From: Spirochaetales bacterium
Lineage (GTDB): Bacteria; Spirochaetota; Spirochaetia; ARS1246
DNA length: 5,862 nucleotides
NCBI GenBank assembly: GCA_018644745.1
Contig: JABGPX010000281.1
Location: 1 to 5,862 of the forward strand
Direction: 5' to 3'
Below, piece by piece: positions 1-5,665 of this stretch. Position 1 is the stretch's first letter. Every line of letters starts with the position of its first letter. Position numbers and translations under genes: made by a program. The notes under the pieces were generated by a model, which saw only the letters and a program-made list of their open reading frames with translations, was not told the DNA's origin and did no database searches.

Positions 1-809
1 TGGGCGATTTGAGCGAAGTACCCGCGTCTTGCCTGATCTATCAGGACCGGGTCGTATTTTCCTCGAAATGTATCGACGCTGTTTACCGGCGTGTCGTACT
101 GTTCGGCCCAGTCGCCGACCGGAATTGGAGGGAGCTCCTTGTCCTTATACATATTCCAATACAATTCCGGGGGATCGATCGGCGGGTGGGGCCGGTGAAA
201 CGATAGATTGAGAAAGAAAGGTCGGGTCGGATCTCTGCGCTTGAAAAACTCAATCGCCCGGGTGGCCACCCAGCTGTTGTTATGGAGTTCCTCAGGGAGA
301 TGACTCGGACGGGCCGGCCAGCCGTTGTGGCTCAGGCCGTGCTGATCCTCATCTCCGGTTCCGCCGGTACGTTCTTTGAGCCATTGGTAATAATCGTTGG
401 TGTAACGGCCGTCGAGATTCTGCGACGCCTCATAGGATTCGAGCCCATGGAAACCGCAGTGAATCCGCTGGGGGTAGAAGTGGGTCTTACCAACACAATA
501 GGTTTGATAGCCCGCGTCGCCCAGCACCTGTGGAAGCATGTGTTCATAACGCCATGGTATGCGGTCCCGATAACCAATTCGGCCGTGGGTTGCAGGCGCG
601 AGGCCAGTGAATATCGACGCCCTGGCGGCGATGCAGGATGGACATGAGGAATAGGCGGCGGAAAACACAAGTCCTCTGCGGGCGATCATATCGAGATTCG
701 GCGTTTCGACAACCGGGTGGCCGGTGATGCTCAGGCAGTCGCCCCGCCATTGGTCGGTAATGATGAAAATGATGTTAGGTCTGTTTTCGCTGTCTTTTGT
801 GCCGCTCAT
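1..809 (-). CDS. Sulfatase (alkaline-phosphatase superfamily), 3' end beyond the left edge
   Basis: The frame opens at ATG 809-807 and stays open for 269 codons to the window edge, so the C-terminus is missing. It would hydrolyse sulfate esters. The N-terminus PNIIFIITDQWRGD carries the first metal ligands (D19, Q20). The sulfatase signature follows: C59-I-A-A-R63, then ASIFTG, where C59 would be oxidised to formylglycine. The usual pentapeptide is C-x-P-x-R; here Ala replaces Pro. GKTH (K108, H110) and SFHRPHPP (H205, H208) match the conserved active-site Lys and His positions. No signal peptide or lipobox is seen, so the protein is probably cytoplasmic, unlike most secreted arylsulfatases. 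It starts 9 bases after the isomerase stop, without a clear Shine-Dalgarno, so it is probably translated from the same mRNA. The substrate cannot be read from sequence; a sulfated sugar is an inference from the neighbour. A phosphonate or phosphate monoesterase of the same superfamily is the main alternative. Confidence 0.93.
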   Translation of the reverse strand, partial: MSGTKDSENRPNIIFIITDQWRGDCLSITGHPVVETPNLDMIARRGLVFSAAYSSCPSCIAARASIFTGLAPATHGRIGYRDRIPWRYEHMLPQVLGDAGYQTYCVGKTHFYPQRIHCGFHGLESYEASQNLDGRYTNDYYQWLKERTGGTGDEDQHGLSHNGWPARPSHLPEELHNNSWVATRAIEFFKRRDPTRPFFLNLSFHRPHPPIDPPELYWNMYKDKELPPIPVGDWAEQYDTPVNSVDTFRGKYDPVLIDQARRGYFAQIA

Positions 810-818
810 AACACCGGC

Positions 819-1640
819 CTAGCTGATGCCGATTTCGGTAAGGATATCTTTCAACGCGTTTGCTGCTGTGGCGAAAAGATCAGGTGAGGTTTTGCCGAAA
901 TTTGCTTCCGCTACCGAGAGGTGGGGCTCGAGGGTAAGAAAATTGTCAAATCCATCCGCGTAAGCATCTGCTAATATTTTTTTTACGTCACCGTTACCGA
1001 CTCCCGCCGGTACAACCTTGCCGGTGTCCGCGTAAGAGTCTTTGACATGAAAGTAGGTGATGTGTTTGCGGATTTTCAGCCAGCAGTCCTCATAAGGTTT
1101 GTCACCGCATTGAACATAATTCGAGAAGTCAAATATCCCCGTAAAAGAAGGAGACTGTATCGACTCGTATATATCCATGCAGCGAGCCCCGGTATCGCCA
1201 TAAATGTCTTTCTCGTTTTCATGGGCAAGTATTACATCGGTTCCTTCTGCGATCTCGACCATGTTCCCCAGCCAATCGAGAACCTGATTTCGGTGATCCG
1301 CCGGATCATCACCTTCGGGGATATAGAAAGAAAACATCCTTATATAGGGAGCTTCGATTATCCGGGCGTAATCTATAGCGCGCTTGAGATCACCTATCTG
1401 ATCATTGAAGTTTCCATCCAAAGGGAACTTCCCTAGGGGTGAACCGACCGCCGAAAAACCTATACCGTTGGCGTCAGCAGTCTTTTTTACTTCTCGAACC
1501 TCACTTTCCGAGAGCTCAAGAACATTCTTGCCCCACACTCCGCGAAGTTCGATATTGGCGACATCATTTTTCTTAAGAATTTCAATTTGGAGGGCGAGAT
1601 CATCACCGATTTCGTCTGCAAAAGCGCTAAGTTTGTTCAT
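819..1640 (-). CDS. Sugar phosphate isomerase/epimerase (xylose isomerase-like TIM barrel)
   Basis: This 273-residue protein has the length and layout of the AP-endonuclease-2/xylose-isomerase-like TIM-barrel family. Members isomerise or epimerise ketoses, inositols and related sugars using a divalent metal. The N-terminus NKLSAFADEIGDD and the strand NIELRGVWGKN (E31) are typical. The expected metal ligands are visible at the ends of barrel strands: E141 in LAHENEKDIYGD, D171 in GIFDFSNY, H198 in YFHVKD and E238 in LTLEPHL. I place the start at ATG 1640-1638 (MNKLSAF); a TTG two codons upstream is possible but adds only two residues. No strong ribosome binding site precedes either. There is no signal peptide, so it is cytoplasmic. 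It is the first gene of an operon with the sulfatase and is divergent from the aminotransferase. Its exact substrate is unknown; this fold is poor at predicting specificity. Confidence 0.92.
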   Translation of the reverse strand: MNKLSAFADEIGDDLALQIEILKKNDVANIELRGVWGKNVLELSESEVREVKKTADANGIGFSAVGSPLGKFPLDGNFNDQIGDLKRAIDYARIIEAPYIRMFSFYIPEGDDPADHRNQVLDWLGNMVEIAEGTDVILAHENEKDIYGDTGARCMDIYESIQSPSFTGIFDFSNYVQCGDKPYEDCWLKIRKHITYFHVKDSYADTGKVVPAGVGNGDVKKILADAYADGFDNFLTLEPHLSVAEANFGKTSPDLFATAANALKDILTEIGIS

Positions 1641-1759
1641 GGGCAAATAATAGATTGAAATACCAAAGCCATCAAGCTGTGCTGTGTATTCTATAAAGCC
1701 GCAACTCTATGATATAACACATATCTGAGGTCATCACGTTGCGGTAACGGAGGATACAT
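1641..1759. promoter_or_regulatory. Divergent promoter region between isomerase and aminotransferase genes
   Basis: This 119-base A+T-rich spacer must hold the promoters for both divergent transcripts. On the plus strand TATGAT (1708-1713) and TATAAC (1713-1718) are plausible -10 boxes for the aminotransferase gene, but no good -35 hexamer sits 16-18 bases upstream. A 7-base inverted repeat, CCGCAAC (1699-1705) and GTTGCGG (1738-1744), brackets these boxes; arms this short are expected by chance in a spacer of this size. No convincing minus-strand promoter was found. The regulatory role is inferred from gene layout only. Confidence 0.35.
1749..1753 (+). promoter_or_regulatory. Ribosome binding site of the aminotransferase gene
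   Basis: GGAGG lies six bases before ATG 1760, an ideal Shine-Dalgarno spacing, and fixes that start. It stands out because most other genes in the window lack a recognisable site. Confidence 0.8.
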
Positions 1760-3004
1760 ATGGAAACTCTCGACGAACTGAAAGTCAGGATAGAAAAAAT
1801 CAGGTCACAATCTCTCAGCCTTGATCTAACCCGGGGAAAGCCCGGCCCCGAACAGCTGGACATAGCTGTCAACATGTTTTCATGCGTGAACTCTGAGACT
1901 TTTTTAGCGGAAGGCTCTGTAGATACTAGAAACTACGGCGTCCTGGACGGAATCGCGGAAGCGAAGGGTCTGTTTTCGGAATACCTCGGCGTGGGAATAG
2001 ATGAGATCATTATCGCCGGCAACTCCAGTCTCGCTCTCATGTATGACACCTTCGCACAGTTGATGACTCATGGAAGCGCGATTTCCGCCGAGCCGTGGAT
2101 GGGGCGCAAAAACAAGCTTATTTGCCCGGTGCCGGGCTATGACCGACATTTTACAATCTGCCAACGATTCGGCATCGAAATGATAACCGTGCCGATGACT
2201 GAGAACGGACCTGATGTTGACGAAATCGAAAAACTTATAACCGCCGATGACACTATCCGGGGAATGTGGTGTGTACCCCGGTACAGCAACCCGACTGGTT
2301 ATACCTGTTCTCCCGAGGTTGTCCGGGCTCTCGCGGATCTAAAACCTGGGTCGGATGATTTTCTAATATTCTGGGACGACGCGTACGCCGTACACCATTT
2401 CGGCGGAGGTCCCGAGCCCCTCGAGAGTCTGCTAGACGCATGCAAGAGTGCGGGAAATCCTGAACGGGCTCTGATTTTTGGTTCCACATCCAAGATATCC
2501 TTTGCGGGAGCTGGTCTCGCTATGATGGGCGGAAGCACAGCCAGCTGCGCATGGGCAAAAGAGCGGATGTTTGCCCAAACTATCGGTTATGACAAAATAA
2601 ACATGCTGCGTCACGTGCGCTTTTTCGGCAATCTCAACGGCGTGCTGACTCACATGGATAAGCATGCCGCTATCGTGGCACCGAAATTTCAGGCGGTGGA
2701 AGAGATTCTCACCGCGGAACTCGGGGAAAGTGTCGCAGGAACTGGTTTGGCCGAGTGGACTCATCCCTCAGGCGGCTATTTTGTCAGCCTTGATACAAAG
2801 GATGGCTGTGCGAGCGAGGTTATAAAGCTCGCCGGTGAGTTGGGAGTGAAGCTGACCCCCGCGGGTTCAACTTTTCCTCACAAGAAAGATCCTCAAGACA
2901 GAAACATTCGTATCGCCCCCACCTTCCCCGTCCTTGATGATGTGAAGACAGCTGTGAAGGTGCTTGCGGTTTGCATTAAGTTCGTGTCTCTCGGCAAGAG
3001 CTGA
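1760..3004 (+). CDS. PLP-dependent class I aminotransferase (MocR-like/AspT type)
   Basis: This 414-residue fold-type I aminotransferase moves an amino group between an amino acid and a 2-oxo acid. It begins with an LDLTRGKPGPEQLD motif (residues 21-34), characteristic of the family Pfam calls Aminotran_MocR, which includes the unusual aspartate aminotransferase of corynebacteria. The PLP site is complete: GNSSLALMYD binds the phosphate (87-96), N177 lies in YSNPTG, D206/D207 and Y209 in FWDDAYAVHH, and K245 in GSTSKISFAGAG forms the Schiff base. R384 in RNIRIAP matches the substrate-carboxylate arginine. The length is normal for a stand-alone enzyme, with no DNA-binding domain despite the Pfam name. 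A GGAGG site six bases upstream supports the start. It is cytoplasmic. Aspartate is the likeliest donor by family analogy, but specificity is not proven. It is transcribed away from the isomerase-sulfatase operon and a shared pathway is not evident. Confidence 0.93.
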   Translation: METLDELKVRIEKIRSQSLSLDLTRGKPGPEQLDIAVNMFSCVNSETFLAEGSVDTRNYGVLDGIAEAKGLFSEYLGVGIDEIIIAGNSSLALMYDTFAQLMTHGSAISAEPWMGRKNKLICPVPGYDRHFTICQRFGIEMITVPMTENGPDVDEIEKLITADDTIRGMWCVPRYSNPTGYTCSPEVVRALADLKPGSDDFLIFWDDAYAVHHFGGGPEPLESLLDACKSAGNPERALIFGSTSKISFAGAGLAMMGGSTASCAWAKERMFAQTIGYDKINMLRHVRFFGNLNGVLTHMDKHAAIVAPKFQAVEEILTAELGESVAGTGLAEWTHPSGGYFVSLDTKDGCASEVIKLAGELGVKLTPAGSTFPHKKDPQDRNIRIAPTFPVLDDVKTAVKVLAVCIKFVSLGKS

Positions 3005-3032
3005 GAGAAGCCGGAAGAGCAATGCGCTCAGG

Positions 3033-3053
3033 GCCGTGGCGACGGCAGATTTT
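3033..3053 (+). terminator. Possible rho-independent terminator after the aminotransferase gene
   Basis: GCCGT (3033-3037) and ACGGC (3042-3046) form a perfect five-pair GC-rich stem with loop GGCG. It is followed after three bases by a short TTTT run (3050-3053). It lies 29 bases past the aminotransferase stop, between two converging genes, where a terminator is expected. The short stem and short T-run make it weak. On the minus strand the stem is not followed by T residues, so it would not serve the YwbE transcript. Confidence 0.4.
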
Positions 3054-3065
3054 CCATTGCATCGG

Positions 3066-3266
3066 TCAGTCGTGTATCTCTTTCACCCGGCCAACTTTTC
3101 CAGAACTCAGTTTTACTTTGATTCCGTGGGGATGAAAAGCCGACTTTGTGAGGAGACGCTCTACGATTCCGTCTGTAAGATTTCCTGTGCCCTGATCGTG
3201 TTTAAGAACCACTGAGACATGCTGCCCCGGTCGGATTTTTTCACGTTGCCGTCCATCCATATGCAT
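3066..3266 (-). CDS. ywbE: YwbE-family small conserved protein
   Basis: The core MDGRQREKIRPGQHVSVV, then LKHDQGTGNLTDGIVERLLT, HPHGIKVKL and GKVGRVKEI, matches the short YwbE family (DUF2196) almost end to end. The family has unknown function; the conserved glycines and the basic, beta-rich pattern resemble small KOW/SH3-like domains, but a nucleic-acid role is only a guess. The frame is open from GTG 3350, giving 94 residues, but the first 28 are unlike the family, whose members are about 64-70 residues long. I therefore prefer ATG 3266 (66 residues) or ATG 3260 (64 residues); neither has a strong ribosome binding site. It is cytoplasmic, with no membrane segment or signal peptide. It lies directly downstream of the AEC permease on the same strand and could share its mRNA. 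The family assignment is firm; the exact start is not. Confidence 0.87.
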   Translation of the reverse strand: MHMDGRQREKIRPGQHVSVVLKHDQGTGNLTDGIVERLLTKSAFHPHGIKVKLSSGKVGRVKEIHD

Positions 3267-3357
3267 GGATCTTACACCGGCTTGACTTGGTCGACAAGTC
3301 GTATTCCCGTTGTCTAGGGCCAGGCCGGGGCGATTACGATGGTTACTCACGCGGTAA

Positions 3358-4296
3358 TTATACGGGAATCTTTTCGGCGAGAGGAATCCAGATTGGTAAG
3401 GTCACCAAACTGAGCAATGTGCTGAGGACTATTGAGGCGCCGACAATTTCTGTTTTCATCGGATAATTATCACCAAGTAGGATGGTTGTCGTCGCTACCG
3501 GCATGGCACCGTTAAGAATAATTACCCTCATACTTGTAACATCGATGTCGAACAAAAGGCGGCAGAGCAGCGCGGTGCCGATACCGATAATCGGACCAAT
3601 GATAATTCGAAGTGCGCTTACTAACATCGCTTTTGGGAAAAAGCCGACAAGCGCGGAAAAGCGAAGGTGCAGCCCGACCGAGAGCAGTATCAGCGGCAAA
3701 GTCATATCTCCAAATGTCTTGACTGTATTGAATACGATACCAGGCAGGTTTATACCAGCTAAATTAAAGCTGATTCCAGCGATCAGCGCGACAGCAGCAG
3801 GCGCGAATTTCTTCAGCACCATAAACACCACACCGTCGCGCTGCTCGGGTTCATGATGTACGACTCCGATGAGCAGACCGAAGGTGTAGAAAATCGGCCA
3901 CCACATCACGGTGAAGAATACCGCTCTTTGAAATCCGCCCGGGCCGAGAACAACCTTTGCCACGACCCAACCGATCCAGGCATAGTTTCCGAAGGTTGTG
4001 GAGGCGTGGATTGCCGCACGTTCGGTTCGCTCTTTTACGGCCAGGCTGCCGAGATACCCGATGCAGAAGAAGCCTGCGGTCATAATCACCAGCGAAAAAA
4101 CAATCGGGCCGAACTGACTAAACACGCCGATATCGGAGTTATACATGGAGGTGAATACCAGGAGCGGCACGGTGAATTTCATGCAGAAACCGCGCAGGCG
4201 CCGGCCGTCTTCGCCGTCGAATATGCCCAGCTGCAGCAATCCGATGCCTATACCTATGGGAAGAAGAATGGTGAGTATGGGCTCAACGTAGTTCAC
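3358..4296 (-). CDS. AEC-family (auxin efflux carrier-like) permease
   Basis: This 312-residue integral membrane protein belongs to the AEC/Mem_trans family of secondary transporters, bacterial members of which export or import organic acids such as malate or malonate. About ten hydrophobic helices are visible, near residues 4-23, 34-52, 63-84, 97-117, 122-146, 164-185, 195-215, 222-247, 255-275 and 284-307. A hydrophilic loop at 147-163 (HHEPEQRDG) separates two five-helix halves, as in the family. Conserved features include FGNYAWIGW (101-110) in the first half and NGAMPVATTTILLG (262-275) with the helix-breaking proline in the second. The start is GTG 4296-4294, giving MNYVEPILTILLPIGIG, the normal family N-terminus at the first helix; an upstream ATG (4306) is out of frame. 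No Shine-Dalgarno is evident. YwbE follows on the same strand. The transported substrate cannot be inferred from the sequence. Confidence 0.93.
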   Translation of the reverse strand: MNYVEPILTILLPIGIGIGLLQLGIFDGEDGRRLRGFCMKFTVPLLVFTSMYNSDIGVFSQFGPIVFSLVIMTAGFFCIGYLGSLAVKERTERAAIHASTTFGNYAWIGWVVAKVVLGPGGFQRAVFFTVMWWPIFYTFGLLIGVVHHEPEQRDGVVFMVLKKFAPAAVALIAGISFNLAGINLPGIVFNTVKTFGDMTLPLILLSVGLHLRFSALVGFFPKAMLVSALRIIIGPIIGIGTALLCRLLFDIDVTSMRVIILNGAMPVATTTILLGDNYPMKTEIVGASIVLSTLLSLVTLPIWIPLAEKIPV

Positions 4297-4333
4297 GGTG
4301 GGACATTGTGCCCGCAGGTGCCTAACAAATCAA

Positions 4334-4370
4334 GTACGCTTCGCACCCCGCTACTTCGGCGGAGCCGTAC
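4334..4370. repeat. Composite GC-rich hairpin in the divergent spacer
   Basis: Within the 115-base spacer between the AEC permease and the C39/BtrH-like gene, three nested stems line up: GTACG (4334-4338) with CGTAC (4366-4370), GC (4343-4344) with GC (4364-4365), and CCGC (4348-4351) with GCGG (4359-4362) closing a seven-base loop. Internal bulges are four, three and one base. It would fall in the leader of the permease mRNA or upstream of the right-hand gene. There is no T-run, so it is not a terminator. A leader structure or a dispersed intergenic repeat are both possible; pairing could also be chance. Confidence 0.35.
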
Positions 4371-4411
4371 CGACCCTCCCTTTTCCTGAGATTCTGTATT
4401 AAAATACGTAT

Positions 4412-5569
4412 ATGGCACATAGAAGAATAATCGAAGGCGTTCCCAAAGTTGCATTCGCTCCAATCCACGACGGCAAGTTCGAGTTCACACCGTTTCCTTC
4501 TTGCTTAAAATCGGTATTGAGTTTCCTTGGAGATGAATATCCATACCACTATCTATTGAGTACCTGTGGAGGCGCGTTTCGCCTTCTTTGGCATTCTACT
4601 CGATGGGAGGGCGGGAATGTTGATATCATCTTTCTCGACGAAGACCCGCTGAAACCTTTCAGAAAAGCTCTGGAGTCCACCGGTTACTCATATGAAATGA
4701 TTTTCAACAGAAATCTGCAATGGGATTCCGCGGTGATGGATATTACGGCGAGAGACACATATTTAGCTGATGTACTCTCAGATGACAGGGAACATTTTCG
4801 CAAGAGCATTGTAAGGAGCATCGAAGCGGGTAAGCCGGTTATCGCATTCGGTGTTGTCGGGCCGCCGGAGGCCTCGATTATCACCGGTTACGATGAGGGC
4901 GGCGACGTGCTTATCGGATGGAGTATGTTTCAGGAGCACATGGATCCGGTCCACGACATCGATGGCGATGATATGAATGGGCCGGCAGGATATGAAGAGA
5001 ACGGCTATTTCAGGCAGATCGACTGGTTTGATAAGCTCACGGGCATTATCGTTCTTGGGGAAAAAGGGGAAGTAGATACTCAAGCTATATACCAAGATAC
5101 TCTCGAGTGGATACCGAAAATTATTAGAACTCCGATGGTCCACGAGTTCCACGCAGGACTCAAGGCATATGACACATATATCGAGAAGATGAGCGACACA
5201 GAAGGATTTCCCACGAAGGACAGGACAGCGTTGGCTGAGCGCAAATTGGTTCATTACGACGCAATGACGATGATCGCCGAGCGGGAGAGCGGTGCTCAGT
5301 TTCTTGCGGATATCGCCGAAAACCCGGACTTTCAAAGCGCTAAAGACGATCTCTTGAAAGCTTCGGAGGCGCTGAGCGATGCTAATAAGCAAATGCATGG
5401 CTGGTGGGAAGTTGTCGGTCAGATCTGGGACGATGAAGAAGCTCAGGTAAAAGCAGTCGGCGATCCGGCAGTTCGGTTAAAATTCATCCCGTATATAGAA
5501 AAAGCCAGGGATAAGGATCGTGAGGCCGCTGAATTTATCGAGTCGGTACTCGAAGTTCTCAACAAATAA
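4412..5569 (+). CDS. C39-peptidase/BtrH-N-like protein with helical C-terminal domain, function unknown
   Basis: This 385-residue protein has two parts. Residues 1-215 resemble the papain-like C39/BtrH-N fold. FPSCLKSVLSFLG places the candidate nucleophile C31 at the start of a helix, and after GKPVIAFGVVG comes PPEASIITGYDEGGDVLIGW (151-170). That aligns with the segment where C39 enzymes carry their catalytic His, but Glu153 stands at that place. DWFDKLTGIIVLGEKGE ends the domain. Residues about 220-385 are helical and charged, with conserved-looking His (H244, H247, H281) and a closing EKARDKDREAAEFIE segment. From memory, uncharacterised proteins with the same PPE..ITGYDEGGDVLIGWS segment occur in Firmicutes and environmental genomes, so the Glu is probably a family trait, not damage. 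There is no signal peptide or membrane helix, so it is likely cytoplasmic. The start ATG has no Shine-Dalgarno; it follows an AT-rich ATACGTAT palindrome. A MarR regulator follows 96 bases downstream. Function is not assigned. Confidence 0.85.
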   Translation: MAHRRIIEGVPKVAFAPIHDGKFEFTPFPSCLKSVLSFLGDEYPYHYLLSTCGGAFRLLWHSTRWEGGNVDIIFLDEDPLKPFRKALESTGYSYEMIFNRNLQWDSAVMDITARDTYLADVLSDDREHFRKSIVRSIEAGKPVIAFGVVGPPEASIITGYDEGGDVLIGWSMFQEHMDPVHDIDGDDMNGPAGYEENGYFRQIDWFDKLTGIIVLGEKGEVDTQAIYQDTLEWIPKIIRTPMVHEFHAGLKAYDTYIEKMSDTEGFPTKDRTALAERKLVHYDAMTMIAERESGAQFLADIAENPDFQSAKDDLLKASEALSDANKQMHGWWEVVGQIWDDEEAQVKAVGDPAVRLKFIPYIEKARDKDREAAEFIESVLEVLNK

Positions 5570-5586
5570 TTTTTTCCTCATTTCTG

Positions 5587-5614
5587 TTGACTCTTTTCTG
5601 CAATAATGTTTAAT
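5587..5614 (+). promoter_or_regulatory. Sigma70-type promoter of the MarR-family gene
   Basis: TTGACT (5587-5592, five of six consensus bases) and TTTAAT (5609-5614, five of six) are separated by 16 bases. Transcription would begin near 5621, giving a leader of about 45 bases. The -10 box overlaps the left edge of the large inverted repeat by three bases, so a protein bound to the repeat would block RNA polymerase. This promoter is 18 bases past the stop of the preceding gene, so the regulator can be expressed independently. Confidence 0.6.
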
Positions 5615-5644
5615 TGCTATTAGCAACTGTTGCTAATAGCAATT
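5612..5644 (+). promoter_or_regulatory. Perfect 15-base inverted repeat, probable operator of the MarR-family regulator
   Basis: AATTGCTATTAGCAA (5612-5626) and TTGCTAATAGCAATT (5630-5644) are exact reverse complements separated by CTG. Each arm contains its own 13-base palindrome, TTGCTA-T-TAGCAA (5614-5626) and TTGCTA-A-TAGCAA (5630-5642), with centres 16 bases apart. There is also a central TTAGCAA-CTG-TTGCTAA dyad. MarR dimers typically bind 15-20 base palindromes, often with TTGC/GCAA half-sites. The position, touching the -10 box and covering the expected transcription start just before a MarR-family gene, fits an autorepressor operator. There is no T-run behind it, so it is not a terminator. 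Confidence 0.75.
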
Positions 5645-5653
5645 GTTGCGGGG

Positions 5654-5658
5654 AAGGA
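5654..5658 (+). promoter_or_regulatory. Ribosome binding site of the MarR-family gene
   Basis: AAGGA, within a GGGGAAGGAA purine tract, ends seven bases before ATG 5666 and supports that start. Confidence 0.7.
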
Positions 5659-5665
5659 ATATTTC

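Noticed and set aside
282..750. Open frames of 68-121 codons on both strands inside the sulfatase region
   Set aside because: They overlap the sulfatase frame, which carries the full set of family motifs; their translations are low-complexity or Arg/Pro-rich and match nothing recognisable.
1699..1744. CCGCAAC/GTTGCGG inverted repeat as an operator for the divergent genes
   Set aside because: Arms of seven bases 32 bases apart are expected by chance in a spacer of this size, and no adjacent regulator is present. Kept only as a remark in the spacer entry.
3269..3297. Possible minus-strand promoter TTGTCG-17-TAAGAT in front of the YwbE ATG codons
   Set aside because: Each hexamer matches only four of six bases, and the predicted start falls two or three bases before ATG 3260 and after ATG 3266, so it would need a leaderless message. 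Too weak to annotate.
3853..4389. 178-codon plus-strand open frame opposite the AEC permease
   Set aside because: It is antisense to a protein with a clear ten-helix AEC pattern; its hydrophilic, Gly/Glu/His-rich translation is the expected complement of membrane-helix codons.
5538..5576. Terminator after the C39/BtrH-like gene (GAGT/ACTC stem and a later TTTTTT run)
   Set aside because: The stem has only four pairs, lies inside the coding region and is more than 20 bases from the T-run, so it is not a rho-independent terminator.
5612..5644. The large inverted repeat as a transcription terminator
   Set aside because: It is AT-rich, is followed by GTTGCGGGG with no T-run, and lies downstream of a good promoter and upstream of a ribosome binding site, so an operator fits better.
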